DNA of 64,000 nucleotides from Epiperipatus broadwayi (GCA_028023455.1 JAQFVV010000187.1:370001-434000); one strand, 5' to 3'. Shown: positions 1-13,261, counted from the stretch's first letter. Notes: generated from the letters alone by a model not told the origin. Numbers and translations are program-made.

Positions 1-298
1 ACCATCTTTTTCTGAACAACATTAATTTAAAAATGCTATTTCCATTCTTGCCTCCACTATATTTATCTCTTTATATTATTTTGACAAATATTTTTATCTT
101 TTATTAACCTTTTTTTTAACTTTAAAAATAACCATTAATATAATTCATTCAGGTAAATGCCTTTTTCAGTCTATGAAACAGTCTTATTTTTTTTAAAATA
201 TTTCTTAATGGTATATGTTACAAATCTTTGATTATTGTAACAGTAGTATAAATTATCAAAGCACTTGTGTAAATGTTTTTGTTCTTTGTTTTTTTTAG

Positions 299-343
299 CC
301 AACTAAAAAACAGACGGAAGAAGCTGGTTCTGATAGCGATTGA
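299..343 (+). CDS. 3'-terminal exon of an unidentified gene (partial)
   Basis: A pyrimidine-rich acceptor ending TTTTTTAG at 298 is followed by an open frame of 14 residues ending in an acidic tail (EEAGSDSD) and TGA at 341-343. An AATAAA at 457-462 lies about 115 nt downstream, as expected for a last exon with a short 3' UTR. The rest of the gene would lie left of the window. A second frame through the same exon stays open longer and is basic (KNRRKK...), so the frame choice is an inference based on the stop and poly(A) signal. The peptide is too short to identify a family. This gene would converge tail to tail with the minus-strand gene ending near 21.6 kb. Confidence 0.4.
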   Translation, partial: PTKKQTEEAGSDSD

Positions 344-456
344 AGAGAAGCAAAGAAAAATCCAATCTTACTTTAAAAGAATCTGTACATTATTTAATTT
401 TTTTTTTTTTTTTAATGTAGTAAAATACTGTTGTTGTTGTTTTTTTTTTTACAAAT

Positions 457-462
457 AATAAA
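457..462 (+). promoter_or_regulatory. Poly(A) signal AATAAA
   Basis: Canonical AATAAA downstream of the proposed terminal exon at 299-343. The preceding T-rich stretch and short distance fit a 3' UTR end. The hexamer is common in AT-rich DNA, so its support comes from position. Confidence 0.35.
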
Positions 463-590
463 ATTACCAAAACTTTAAAAAGGCTTAAAATTTATTAAAA
501 TGTTTTTCATAGGATATAAAAATATTGTTCTTATTGAATCTATATCATGCTGATAAAAGCACTGGAAAAACCTCCAATTAAAAAAAAAAA

Positions 591-1200
591 GGTACTGTTT
601 TATTAGTGTGTCGAAACTGTTTGATGGCATTGATCCCATCCAAACGCATTTAAATATGCCATTTAGTGGACCGCAGTCAAACCAAATACCCACAACTTTT
701 TTTTTTCTGTTGTAACTAATGGCTTGCTTTGTCTTATGCAGTTTGTGCAAGTTCACACAATACTATCTTTTAGCAATGTTAACACTTTGCTACCGTACCA
801 TTTCAGGGTGGTTGGATTTAAAGTTTGCAGAACTATTGCAATCTGCATTCAAAAGTAATTATGGTAAAACTTACCTAACATAATGTCATTGTAAAATTGT
901 TAATCAAATAGATTTGACAGTAATTTATTAAGGAAATCAATCAATGAATTACGTTAACCTGTATGATAAAATGTCTGAGTGTAAAAAATTTTTCATAATT
1001 ATATCCAGAGACAAAAAGAAATTGTAAAAAGAATTACAGTAATTTATTAAGCAAAATAAATGAATTATGTTCAACCGTACAATTATTCTTTTTATTATTA
1101 TTTCACAAATAAGATGGTGTGTCCGGTAACATTATATTTATGTGCGTTTTCCTAGACACAATGCCATCAAGCAGTTTCAACACGCTACTATAACAGTACC
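591..1200. mobile_element. Non-autonomous DNA element with about 40-bp terminal inverted repeats
   Basis: The left end GGTACTGTTTTATTAG... and the reverse complement of the right end GGTACTGTTATAGTAG... match over about 40 bp, continuing through a GAAACTG.TTGATGGCATTG segment (603-640 against 1,150-1,190). Both ends abut A-runs, which could be a target duplication but are not informative. There is no transposase: the 93-codon minus-strand frame at 475-756 only crosses the left repeat. The ends do not let me assign a superfamily. Confidence 0.6.
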
Positions 1201-1540
1201 AAAAAAAATGTATGTAAATCGTTATTCATTATCAAAGCATTAATTCCATAACCTTTGGTTTATGAAAGTGACCAAACTAAACTCATGTTGTAACTATTGT
1301 TACATGAATGTTGAGTTGATAGGTTGTAATTCTATAATTTAGCATAATGTATTAAAACTTATAAATTTATTTTTTTCTTTTTATTCAGTAAATTGATTAG
1401 CTATTGAAGACATTTATAATAAGAGAAATAAAACTATTTACAATGAAAAATAAATTATACTGCTGAATAATTATTCAACTAAAAAATAATTAATTGAAAT
1501 CTTAGAATTAAGTTTTTTTAAAAAAAAAAGGCATGTGGTT
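1201..1540. other. AT-rich non-coding stretch
   Basis: No open frame, splice-bounded exon or clear repeat is visible. It lies between the inverted-repeat element and a tRNA-like repeat. Confidence 0.4.
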
Positions 1541-1544
1541 TTAT

Positions 1545-1625
1545 AGCTCAGGAGTTCAGTTCATAAGAACTGCACGTATCACAATCGATCCTGGAACCTT
1601 CCAACCAACTGCGCTAAGCCATGGA
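1545..1625 (-). repeat. tRNA-derived SINE-like relic
   Basis: On the minus strand TGGCTTAGCGCAGTTGG matches an RNA polymerase III A box of tRNA D-arm type. It is followed about 20 nt later by GGATCGATTGT, a decayed B box (consensus GGTTCRANNCC). No tRNA cloverleaf closes, so this is a SINE head or tRNA relic, not a tRNA gene. Confidence 0.4.
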
Positions 1626-3029
1626 CAGAGCAGTTTACATAGAGGTAGCATCCTTAAAAACTAGGATGTTTTAGAAGATATTTTGTAGAATGAAGTATGT
1701 CTGAGTCAAAAATCTTTATAAATTTATCTTGTCAAATCTTAAAATTTCTGGAATATATCATGAAATTCAGTTGCAGAATAGTATATAGGTAACGTACAAC
1801 ACCTAGCAATTGGAAAATTGTATATACAGTAAATATATCAAATCTTTACAAACCAAAAATGAATCCTTTAAATATACTTTGAAATAAGTAGTCTAATACT
1901 TAGACTGCTTGACTGTAGATCTAAAGTTTTCTAGATCATTACTTATCAAAAGGAAAAATCCTTTTTAGTCTGGATTCATTGAATAAAATTGTTATGTTCT
2001 GACTGCTCCATTATATGATCACCTGGATCAATTAATCTCAAAGAGACTTCATCTCTGCAGATTATGTAATAGATTAATACACTTCTTAGTGTAGAAATAT
2101 AATTTACTATAGTGCCACAGAAGTTACAGACTGCACAAAAGATATCCAGCCAACGTTCTGAACTCTTGTCCTCACCAACCCTAGAGTACAGAAAATACCA
2201 ACCATCCACATCATCAACCTTCAAACAACATGACTGACTAACTCCAACTATTAAGTATCTTACTCATTGTTTTGCTACACTCTTGCACCTTTCCTCTCTC
2301 ATATTTGCATAACTGATCATCAGGTCTTGCCTACCATGCCAATGAGTTTGTTCATAGATAAATTCCATTCCTTTCTCATTCTCTTATCCTCACAAAGATA
2401 ACCATGATAGTCATTATTTTCTTTTTCTACAGTATGATCTCTTCACCCAACTCATTGTCTTGCACACATTCCTAGCTCCTTCATATCCCTCTACTTTCAC
2501 TTCTATTAAACCTGTGAATATTGTTTTCTCATTTGTCTCGATTCTCCAGTCCTTGACTTTTCCTCCTACTGCCTTTATAGCCATTCTTCCTTTCATATTC
2601 TTTCACTTGGACTTGGACTTTTTCCATCTTTGCTCTGTTCCTCTTGAATGGCATTGATAATTTTTGTTTGTTGTATTGTTCAATATTACCATCATTTTCT
2701 AATACCAACTCTTTAGTTTTGACATCGCAGATTTGCTGTTCTGTGATGCCTTCAATCTTTTGATTGACATCTTGTAGGTCCTCACATTTTTTCTCCATTA
2801 ATTGCTGCTTGACATTTACTTGTACCATATTATTATTGCTCCTGGGGTTCTTGCCCTCTATATTCATTTTTCTGCATTCTTTCTTCCATATTTTGTGATT
2901 CTGCTTCCATATATAGTGATATATCCTCTTTTATATTGTTCATATTTTTGCAGCATCTATCATTCCTCTTTTCTGACATTTAATATAGCATTTTCAGATC
3001 ATTCACATCTTTTTTTAATAGATTGTTCT

Positions 3030-3100
3030 TATCATTCATCTATTGTGCCATATTATTCATCTGTTGTGTCATATCATTCATCTTTTGTGACATCTCATTT
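3030..3100 (-). repeat. About 21-bp tandem repeat encoding heptads
   Basis: Three to four copies of a unit of the form ATCATTCATCTNTTGTGNC on the plus strand. On the minus strand each unit encodes a heptad like M-T-Q-Q-M-N-D, giving one coiled-coil heptad per repeat. Confidence 0.55.
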
Positions 3101-3104
3101 GACA

Positions 3105-3364
3105 TACCTTGTAATGATTTTTTCCTCATTTTTATCAACTCATTGTCCCTTTTAACTTTTCCTCCCCCTGCTTCCTAGTCTTATTTAAACATTTCAAGTG
3201 ATAAACCTCATCACATACAATACACACTGTCACAGTACACAATTTCATTGTGATGTGATGCACTGTGACTTCTTATACAAAGTCAGGAATCTCTTAATAC
3301 CTTGTAATTTTTTTTCCTCATTTCTATCAAATCATTGTCTCCTTTTGGCTTTTCCTCTCCTACT
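3105..3364. repeat. 60-bp direct duplication flanking a short inserted repeat
   Basis: About 65 bp at 3,297-3,364 is repeated at 3,105-3,171 (period about 192 bp) with roughly 85% identity by eye. The intervening segment contains the dispersed repeat also present near 39.1 and 50.0 kb. The arrangement resembles an insertion with a long target duplication, or a local tandem duplication. Confidence 0.5.
3238..3300 (+). repeat. Dispersed repeat D, copy 1
   Basis: Contains GTGATGTGATGCACTGTG followed by a cTTCTtata.aAaGTCAGGAATCTCTTA segment. The same string occurs at 39,063-39,150 and 50,005-50,090, where it continues into ATTATGCCCAGAGAAAC. This copy is cut short before that point. No coding potential. 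Confidence 0.55.
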
Positions 3365-3455
3365 GATTGCTATCTCACTTTCCTGCCTTTTTGGCTGACT
3401 ATCCTCCACTGCTTCTTTCTTTGAGATACCCTTTTCAAATATATTATGTTCTTGC

Positions 3456-6400
3456 TCCATTTTTTAGAGTGAGATTTTGTTAACAATACCCTATATTTAT
3501 CAAATAATCTTAAATTGCTTGCTCACAACTTTTATATTGGTACAGTTTATTATTACAAAAAAAATAAAATTTGGAAACTATTTTCTTATTGACTAATTTA
3601 TTTATCTATAAATATGCAGTGCACCATTCACCTAATTCCCCGCTACTCCATTCACCAAGCACCTATAATCTATACCTTTGCTACTCTATATTTTCTAGCC
3701 TATGTCCACCATTAAACATCAAAACAAAAAAAATCAAATAGAAAAAGACTTCAATAATTACTAACACTACAATAATTAAAAGATCACCTTTTTATATATA
3801 ACAAAATAAACATACCGAAAGTCCTCCACCCATTTTACACTTGTATGCCATATATATATAGATAGCATCTCATCTTCCTCTCCAATCAATCTGTTTGAAA
3901 CCGTTTAAATTACTAGATGTATTTTTAAAAAAAAAAAAATACTTTTCAAGAAAAACTTCAAACTTTTTATGTTCAGTGGCCATATTTTAGCTATATTGGC
4001 CATATTGTTTCAGGCCCTACATGTGTTGTGCCAACTTTTTCTGGACCAGTCAATGCCTATCCTGTGGATTCATACCATGCACACAGAATTGAACATGAGG
4101 TTACTGTTGCACATCAGAATATGGCATCCTAATAAACTCAATACTAAACTCTAAAACAAATGACAAAGTTAATTAATTGAAATTTTAAATGAAAGAGATC
4201 GAACTAAAGCTGGTTATATTTTTTGATCTCTTCTTTACCAATACTCTATTGCCATGCCTAATGATATCATGATGTTGACCATAGCATGCTTTTGATAGCC
4301 AGAATTTAAACCTTGCCTTTATGTACCACTTTTGGAAAGAGAAAAACCCTCCTGAAAGGATATTCAACTACCAAAAAAAACCAAATTAAGTAAAGACAAA
4401 GACATCAGTATGGCAACAAACTTTTAATAATCTGATAAAGCAGCATCCTATAGGCTTCGCTCAGTCAACTCTATCTCAGGTAAATAGTGGATTACGCTAT
4501 AATTGGAAAATTTATATAATCTTTTGGAGAGAAAAAAAATAAGATGAAACACTCGTACACAAATGACTTAAAACAAAAAAATATATATTTATTTTCCCCA
4601 AATAAACCCACCACTATACACACGAATAAAACATTTTATTAATGTAGGCATTATAATAGAGAAAATCCAGAACTATACTAATTTAACTAAAATATGAAAC
4701 TCCTCTTTTTATTTTTATCTAAATACCATTGAGTAATATGGTCTGAATTTCCACACACACAGCCTGAGCATTATCTTTATTACATATAATAGCATATATA
4801 TTGTAACAATACGGAATTTTTTGTGGAAATCTTAATTAAAGCGGTCGCATCTCTCTATAATCAGACTTGGGGTCTTCAAATAGGATGCTGTGAATAAAAT
4901 GATCTAAATTTATATTAAATCATTCACTTTCACCTTTATTAATTTTTCCGTTATCCTCAGATTCCAAATTCAGGGGAGTTGTGGTTAACTATCTTCAGGA
5001 GTTTCTAAAAGTGTTAAGGCAACAACTATATTTTAAATATTTCAATTCAATAATTAGGATATTAAATAATATAACCTATATGGGTTTGAATAGAGTTTAA
5101 TTTCGTAAAATTAATAAATAAATTAGAGACTTCTTTAATTTTTAAACAAACATTAGCAATATTTATTTTAATAACATGAAAGCTAAAACCTTCGAAAGAT
5201 GCGCTTTAAACATGCTTATGTGATAGCCAATCGGATTTATTTTAGAAATAAATAATCAATTTACGTAATATAACAAAAAATAAAATATAAAAATATTCAG
5301 TAAACTGTTCAAACACTTGATGTTGATGAAGTCAAGACTTTCCCAACATCGCTAGCATTTGAACATTAGCAGCGATGTGTTGTGGCAGTCTATATAGACC
5401 TTAATATTCAATAATCTACTTAACTGACTGATTATTGAACTATTTTATTTATATTTAATTATATATATTGTAGCTTCAATTGTTATTCATTTATTATTAA
5501 CTTCACTTTCTATATGTGTAACCTCAATTTTATTTCATTTCATTTATTTCAAGTAGCTAGTCGATTAAATCTAACATTAACATTGCAATCAAACAAGGAT
5601 GGCTAGTGTGTTTATCTAATCAGATTAATAATAAGATTAAGATACCTGGGCACCAAATTGCAACTATAAATCATAATGCCCACCAGAGACCATCATCATC
5701 ATGCTTATTACTATAGAAAACAATGGAGAAAGTAATTAAATTGTCTCTCAAAAAGAAAATATAATGTTGATAAATACAACTTGATTTATTGTGGTCTTAG
5801 TTTCAAACCTAGCAACAATCATGCAAATGTTTCCGTGATAAATTCTTATTACTAACTGAATAATAATGAGACAACTTTCATATAAATATCTGACCTCGAG
5901 CGGTAACTAAAAATTTATACATTTCCAATTCATACGTGACTGGAAATAAATTAGTAATCGATGCTGAGAACTCATAACTTATGCTTATAATATAAAATTA
6001 TTAATTTAAAGTAGGCTAAAGAAATGTTATAAATAAATCCTTCCCATTTAATTCCACTACTTTATTTCTCGTTCTCAGCATCTATCACTTTCAATAGTTT
6101 TACAATTATATAACACTGAATGTCTGTGTTATGTTCTCCTTTAAAACTGATAACTCTTAATCTGATAACTCTTAATCCTATTATCTTCAACACACATATA
6201 AGCCTTCCAACCGACTATCAATTCATGATCCTTATAATAATATTTCCTGAACTTTAATATTTACGCTACTTGACTTCCAAACTAGCTCTTAGATTTTAAT
6301 AATCGAAATACTCTTTCTCAAGGTCTACATAGTGTAATTTATGAACGATTACATTGCAATGGATATGATCCCAAATCTGCTAAATTAAACTTTAATGTGA

Positions 6401-6540
6401 GTTTACTAATGGGAATCACATTAAACACTGAAAACAGGAAAGGGATTTTATGTCTGCTCCCAATATTCACAACATTGCAATGAACCAAATGACTAAATTT
6501 TAATATACCTAATTTGACTATTTTCTGTCATTTTACTCTA
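3456..6540. other. AT-rich non-coding region
   Basis: No exon or coding frame that I can support. It includes a TATATATTGTAACA junction at about 4,795-4,810 and a TATATATTGTAGC variant near 5,462, members of a recurrent TA-tract-anchored motif. Otherwise unremarkable. Confidence 0.4.
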
Positions 6541-6599
6541 TTTCATATCATCTGTTTGCCCAAATTTAGTTAGTGCCTTAAAAATCTATTACATTTTGC

Positions 6600-6890
6600 C
6601 AAGGTAAACTATGGAAATAAACCATGGACATTAATCATAAAAATCGATCAAGGAAATTACTTATGTAAGTGAAATATGGAAATCATTAATAAAAATGAAA
6701 TATGCAAATAAACCATGAAAATCAATCAATATAAAATGAATTATATAAATCAACTATAGAATCAATCAATATATAAAAATGAATTATATAAATCAACTAT
6801 GGAATCAATCAATATAAAAATGAATTATGGAAATTTAAATTATGGAATCAATCAATATAAAAATGAATTATGTCAATTTAAATTATGGGA
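6600..6890. repeat. Diverged minisatellite, unit about 40-50 bp
   Basis: Five to six imperfect units built around GGAATCAATCAATAT...AAAATGAATTATG..AATC, seen at about 6,650, 6,715, 6,760, 6,803 and 6,845. No coding frame. Confidence 0.6.
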
Positions 6891-9240
6891 ATCTGGTATT
6901 AGTTCTAGATATAGGTGTTGGATATAGATTCTGGAGATATTTGAAACATCAAATACACAAGACACGCACGTAAATTCATAATAACAAATCTTTATTACAA
7001 TAATAAAAAAAACACATCTATAATATCACTACTCTCAAATATTATATGAAGTTTACTAAATAATAATCATAACGATACATATTAAATTAGCTAAATAATG
7101 ATAACAATAATACATATTTAAATTAACGGAATTTCTTTATAACTTAATCATTGTCTTGACCCATCTCTTAATTGAATGTTAAGACACTTATGCACGGAAT
7201 CAGAATTCTGTATTTAAGTATAATATGAAATTCTCTTATAATTTTCATGGAACTTCTAAATTTCTTCTCCCCCTTTCATTACAAGTTACAAATTGAACTA
7301 TTCCAGCAGTCACATCTTTATAATAATTCTGAATTTAATTATTCCAACAAGTAATAAATCTTTATATTTCCTATAAAAAAATGTGAAATGTAAAATCCCT
7401 AATTGGTCTAACAAATGGGTTTAAATATAAAAACCATAATTTTACATTCATGCATTCCAAATATTAACCGCTCTTTACTTTAGCATTTTGATAGGTCAGC
7501 ATGTTGCCCCAGCTTTACGATATTCAATTTACTATCATTCACAAAATCCGACTATAGATCGGTCAGCTTCCGAATTAAAATATTTGTCATCCCCTTCATC
7601 AATACATACATCTGACTGAAACCCTAGTCCTGACAAAGCGATTTTTTTTGTCCTGTCTTGCAAAACTCTATATATTTCATAGCACTATGCAGCACTTTAT
7701 AACAAACATATCAGTGTCTCAGTAAGGGAAATAAAAAAAAAACAACTCCCAACTTCAAATGTCTGCATTAACCAGAGAGACGTCTTCTCTGAGACTAGAA
7801 TCATGTGAGGAACTGTTTCTCTACACATTTATTCTATATAGGTGTGCACAACATTTTCCACAACTCTAACAATAACTATTAATAATTCCCTACTTAAATA
7901 AAAATAAATGGGGCTAGGAACTGGTTCTGCTCTCCTCCTGCAATAGTAAATAAATTATGAGAGATTTCTTATCTATGAGGTGGTAAAATAACTACCTCAG
8001 TAATAACAAGCATTTATAGTTTCACATATACGGCGATTACAATCTTAATGAAATGACAGTCTGACCGCGAATCAAAACCATGAACTATCTTAATTTTAGA
8101 AGTGAAGCATACAGCAACACCCCTTCAATCTTATATTAATAACAGATCAAATCAACATATTATAGCATAGCAATGATTATTCACATGATCATCCAATCAC
8201 TCTTCACACAGCCAATATTAAGCATAAAATTTTGTCAATAAAAAAAAATTTGTATTGTACCGGTCAAAACATGTTTATCCATCTAACATGAGCTGGAACC
8301 CACAAAATGTACTTCAAACCTAGTCCAGCCCAAGATTTAGGTCAGGGACCAGCCTGTATTCGAAACCACTCTCTAAGCCCCAGATCAAACACCTAATGAA
8401 TAACATAATAGTGATGGCACATGAGAATTCATTTTAATCCAGCCGACTAGCAAAGCTGAGCAAAACAATGAGACATCTATTACTATGACTAAACTAAAAT
8501 ATAAGCATGGCTGTAATATGTGGAAGTGGAGAAAAGAGGAATTCGAACTACTCAAATAAGTTAGACAATAAAAATATAGTTTAATATAATGACAACATTA
8601 TTATACACAGTGTGTGCATGAATGAGCAAGCAGTAGATGATAACGTAGTGTCATTCACGCTATTATTTCTCATCTGCTCTTTTATTAATTAGCTAAATAA
8701 TATATAAATAAACACATATCTTTGGTGGGTCCAATATTAAGATGCCAATCCACTATTAGAAGAAATTACATAATATGACCATTAACGCTTTGATTTACAG
8801 TTCTGAAACATGGTGACTAACATATTACTTCGGAAAGCGTCTGAGATTCATTACAGATATAATATAAACCATTTTCATGCCATTACGGTCGTGAAAATTT
8901 GAAAACATATTTGATTATATGATTACAATGCTTAATGAAAATTCTTTTAATTAGCGCTGGTACGAAGAACACTTTATTTTTCCCCAAGGCATATAGATAC
9001 TCTTAAATACAAAAATAAGTTACGATGGTGGGACTGTATATGACTGAAATAAATTTAATTAATAAAATAGAAGTAGTTGGCATTTATATATATATTTTAA
9101 GCAGAGCGCAATTTTAATATTAGAGCATTAAAACTGGGTCATGAAGCAAAAGAAATAAATATACGAAGAAGTTTGCGGTGCTGACATTATAACCAAGAAA
9201 TAACAGGAAAAGTTGTGCTTCTGGACGAAAGACGAAGTGG
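6891..9240. other. AT-rich non-coding region
   Basis: Nothing coding is supportable. A more GC-rich spot at about 8,270-8,420 looks like an old repeat but matches nothing else in the window by eye. Confidence 0.35.
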
Positions 9241-9420
9241 ATGAGCAAAGCATGTGCCAGACTTAGGGATCACCGCCAGAGGCCTTTTTATATGAAGAAA
9301 TGGATGGGCATAGTGTGTGCCAGACTTAGGGATCACTGCCAGTGGCCCTTTTATATGAAGAAAGAATATGCATAGCGTGTGCCAGACTTAGGGATCACCA
9401 CCAGAGGCATTTTTATACAA
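9241..9420. repeat. Tandem repeat, 62-63 bp unit, three copies
   Basis: The string GTGCCAGACTTAGGGATCAC recurs at 9,254, 9,317 and 9,379, each followed by a CGCCAGAGGC-like segment and a TTTTATATGAAGAAA link. Copies differ by a few substitutions. The unit is more GC-rich than its surroundings. Confidence 0.8.
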
Positions 9421-11440
9421 AGGCATGAAAAGGAATCTATGGGTTTGAACTTGTCGCAACTCCCAGATTAGGCTAGAAGAACAATATATCTATATACGAA
9501 GATAGGCTAAATGTCAGTAATGCAATAATGACATGTCACTAACAACATTGAATAAATTTTACAGCTTTAAAATAAATGACTCTTGCTTGAGTACTATAAT
9601 TTAGACAAATAATACGCTATGCAGTTATAATATATAGAGAGAGATATACATTTCACTTACTTAAAATATACTTGAGGCAAAAGTAACATTAAGATTTACC
9701 CCCTTCCCTTTCTGTTATTTAAAATAAATCAATCCCACCGTTGGTTTTACAATAAATGGAATATATAAGTACTTTATTTGATATTTTAAGAGTAAGAAGG
9801 CTGGCAGTTATAAAAAATAACTATTAGGTCACTCTTTCCGAATTTAAAAAAAAAAACATTTAAAAGATTTCAAAGTGTTAATTAGCTTGAGTTCTGGATT
9901 CACCCCGGGTAGAAAATCCAGAGTTAAACAAATATATATTTTTATATTAAAACATAAATAAAATGTTGGCTTGTAAAACAATCTGGCAAGTGTATTAATT
10001 AATTAATACATTATATTTTAAGGGAACGTTATTAAACTGAATTAATGAAGGTTTTCTTAAAAAGAAGAAAGGATTTTAGAAAATTCAACTCATCAGATTG
10101 CGTGAGATTGGCATATTAATAAACAAAATAGACATATAAAATCAAGTAATGAATAACTATAAATAAAAGACCGCATCAAAATTAAAGAACGTTAGAAGCA
10201 TATGAGATAGGATTAGATATAAAGAAATCATTTGAGAGCAAAATTACATTCACAGATTTATATAAAAAAAAAAAGTTAAATAATACATGAGAAATCTTGG
10301 TAGTAGAATTCGAGATTAATTAAGCAAGCTAGTTTTAGTTTCAATGGTGGCGGTTTGGAAGTTACCTTGAAATTTTAAGAGTCCAATTTAGTACGGCACA
10401 TGCACGGCAATTGAAATGCAAGTTCTTCGGCAGCAGCAAGTCTCTATTAGCATTTTTAAAGTTCTCCATCAGGCCTTTACTTCACTTTAGGGTAGCAGAA
10501 TATTATGGCAGTGGAAGACGACCCACAATGGTCAGGAAAAGCTTTTACTAGATCATTTTTAGATTTCAAAACAGCATAGTGTCTAGTAGCAATCACTTCT
10601 CTCAATAGTAGCTAATCTAATTTGTTACTCAAAATTCAGCCATTTTATACTTTTTCTTTATCGATTGTTTTTGAAGATGCAACAGTAAGATAACATCCAA
10701 AAATAAATTCAAATCTATTTCCAGATTAGAAATAGATTTGACAACATGTTTATAACAAACATATCTTTAATCTTATTCCCCATTTTAAGTAAAAACTTTA
10801 ATTAAAATACCTTCCCCAGATTAAAACAATAGTGTTTCCAATCCTTTGATTATTTTTAGACAATCAACTGGAGCATCTTCCATATTGGATTTTACAAAAT
10901 GTACAGTTTAAAAGAAAAAATACTTTAAAAAGAAAAAGTTATACAAATGACATATAATAAAATATTTACAAAAAATTCAATATTTTGTTAGTATTTTGCT
11001 CCTATATATATATATATTTGAGCCGCACCTATGTATTTTAATAAAAAGAATTAATAATCATAATATTAATAATAATAAAAATGTTAATTTAAAAGTTAAA
11101 ATTTTATAATGTAGGTGCGCATCCCAAATGTGTACATAAAATATTCATACATGACAAAAGGAACAGGATGGTATATAGGGTTTAAACACAGGTTAGTAGA
11201 TGGAACTATGAAGCTCAATCTTAAGCTAAGATTGACTGCTTCATTATCTTTTTTTTTTACAAATACATAAGCATTTATACTTCATCATCAAATCCTCTCT
11301 TTTTTGCTTCAATGGGTCTTATGGATCAAAATCATTTTTCTCTTTCTTTTTTTTTTTAACATTTTTTTAAAAAAAAATTAAAATCAATATAATCTTTAAA
11401 TTTCTATTAAATATGCTATACATATAAAGCAAAATAAATA
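9421..11440. other. Non-coding region with possible transposon debris
   Basis: About 10,330-10,560 is less AT-rich and translates with interruptions into short basic stretches, which may be DNA-transposon debris, but I cannot assign it. The rest is AT-rich and featureless apart from a short TA tract near 11,005. Confidence 0.3.
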
Positions 11441-11457
11441 AATATTAAACATTACAG

Positions 11458-11647
11458 ATTGTCTCTTTCCTTTGAGGCTAAGTTAGAAGACTTGATATCA
11501 TTGTCCACCAAAAATTACCATTTACTTCATTTTGTTTATAGAACCACATACTTTAATCAAGAGGTAGCTAGATTGATAAGTAAAAGTGGTTTAAAAGAGT
11601 CCTGCAGATCGCTTTCCCATTTTGAAGATTTTCTTTCCTGGGTTTGA
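11458..11647 (+). CDS. Possible terminal exon or ORF relic, unidentified
   Basis: An acceptor-like ATTACAG precedes an open plus-strand frame of about 62 codons to TGA at 11,645-11,647. Composition looks protein-like (mixed hydrophobic and charged residues, few repeats), unlike most short frames here. No ATG, donor site or partner exon is evident, and its 3' end overlaps a GGGTTTGAATTTAGAT string that recurs in SINE-like debris at 19.37 kb. It could be a real last exon or chance. I do not recognise the peptide. Confidence 0.2.
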
Positions 11648-13190
11648 ATTTAGATGCTTCTTCCTTTTACCATTTTGGGTTTAAAACACATTCAAAATGA
11701 ATAGATTTTATTATTAAAATATGGATTGGCTATTTAACTTTATATAAAAGTTTGATCGTTCTCTTTAAACGAATTTTGATAAACCAAATATACATATTGA
11801 GGCACTGGATATAGTCTTCTATTAAGAGCTGAATTGGTCATGATTAACTTTGGAGAAAAGAAATGCACACTACTTATAACTGGATTAGCACTTCATATTT
11901 AAGTAATGCTTTTACTCTTCTTAATAAGTTAGTCAATCTGTGAGAGAGAAAAAATCAGAGCAAACCTTCAGAGATGGAATTAGCAAGTTAGTTTGAATTA
12001 GCAAGTTCTCCCCTCACTCTACTTGGCTCCTTTTATAAGCAAAGGGGAGAAAAATCTGGTTTCTCTAATCTTGATTCTCTCAGAAATTTAACCTTTTGAT
12101 CCCACCTGTTAAATGTTAGGTCTGGGTTGTCATTTTCAGCTCCAATTTCACAAACACATTGCCCGTGATTTATGAAAACCATTTAAATGAATATATAAGA
12201 TTACTGACAATTTTTGTAAAATAAATTATTTATTTATTTAGACTTAAATTTTGGAGCTGCAAATAATAAATCAAAATAAATTTATTTTACAGTATATTAT
12301 CAAATAATATAGAACGCAATATATAAATTTCTATAAAGAAAAAAAAATCTATAATCTGCAACATACATGCACATACTATGCACAAAAACAAAACTAAATA
12401 GAAAACTGCCTGTTCATAATGCTCAGAATATCTTTTATAATTTCTTATAATTATAAACCTATTTATAATGAGTTCAATTTCAATTTTCACTCACTTTTTA
12501 CAGATAAATGTTAAGATTCAAGAGGACTCTTTTAGACATATTTATTTTTCAAATATTACAGAACATACAAAAGTCAATTCCCCTTTCATTACATAATGCT
12601 AGCTATTATTTTAAATAATTACAAACAGATTCTTTATATATGTTAGATTTAAGCTACGCAGTTATTAATTTTTCCAAATGTAGCTTTTCAATTTTTTTTT
12701 CTTAAACTAAAAAAAAAATTTTTGCCTACAAATAGTTTATTTTCCCATCATTGGTTTATATCTGAAATAAACCAAGGGTCACAACACTTATTTTATTTGT
12801 TTTCAATTTATCACATATTCACATTATTTGTGTATAATAATACAATCATTTATTTTTATGCCCCATATTGGGCATCCTATGTAATGGGATATGTAGGCAT
12901 GCTGAAAATCATAATACTAAAACGTGTTTCATGCCCAACGATTGGATGCCCTGTAACAGGATGAGCCTTTTCTCATTGCGGGCATGTATCTCATTATGAT
13001 CATTGAAGTAATTTATTTCAATCGACATATAATCATAAAAGAATTAATAGTTGGATGGAAGAAAATTAGAGTTAATATGCCTTCTTTCATTTACTCTCTA
13101 ATAGACTCGCATTATGCCATGGTATTCAAATCTATTAATATGCATGGATTCTTCTTCAGAGTATGATTGTATCATACTTATACACATGAT
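11648..13190. other. AT-rich non-coding region with short inverted motifs
   Basis: CTCCCCT at about 12,012 and AGGGGAG at about 12,045 can form an 8-bp hairpin. A GGGCATCC motif occurs in both orientations at 12,856-12,955. No coding evidence. Confidence 0.35.
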
Positions 13191-13261
13191 ATTTATATAT
13201 GATGTGAATTATGGAGTAGATAAATACCAATGACTTCAATTATGATAAGTATTTAATAAAA

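Larger units (their letters stand above)
1976..3455 (-). pseudogene. Broken coiled-coil ORF, probably of a retroelement
   Basis: On the minus strand a frame starts with MEQEHN near 3,455 and runs through charged sequence (SQPKRQ, RRGKAKRR). After interruptions it passes through a heptad-like run of short MxQxMNDM units at about 3,100-3,030, then a K/E/Q-rich 112-codon frame (2,867-2,529) and further frames to 1,976. Stops and frame changes break it several times, so it is not a functional gene. Low-complexity, lysine- and glutamate-rich coiled coil is typical of retroelement ORF1 or Gag-like proteins, but I do not recognise the family. A 60-bp segment is duplicated on both sides of an inserted piece (see the entry at 3,105-3,364). 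Confidence 0.4.

Noticed and set aside
273-458. 61-codon plus-strand frame
   Set aside because: It crosses the acceptor at 298 and ends in poly-T-encoded phenylalanines. The alternative frame with an acidic tail and stop is a better last exon.
475-756. 93-codon minus-strand frame
   Set aside because: Lies across the left inverted repeat of the 591-1,200 element. Composition is AT-driven and no motif is present.
6600-6890. CRISPR array
   Set aside because: Diverged minisatellite with unequal units in a eukaryotic context. No cas genes.
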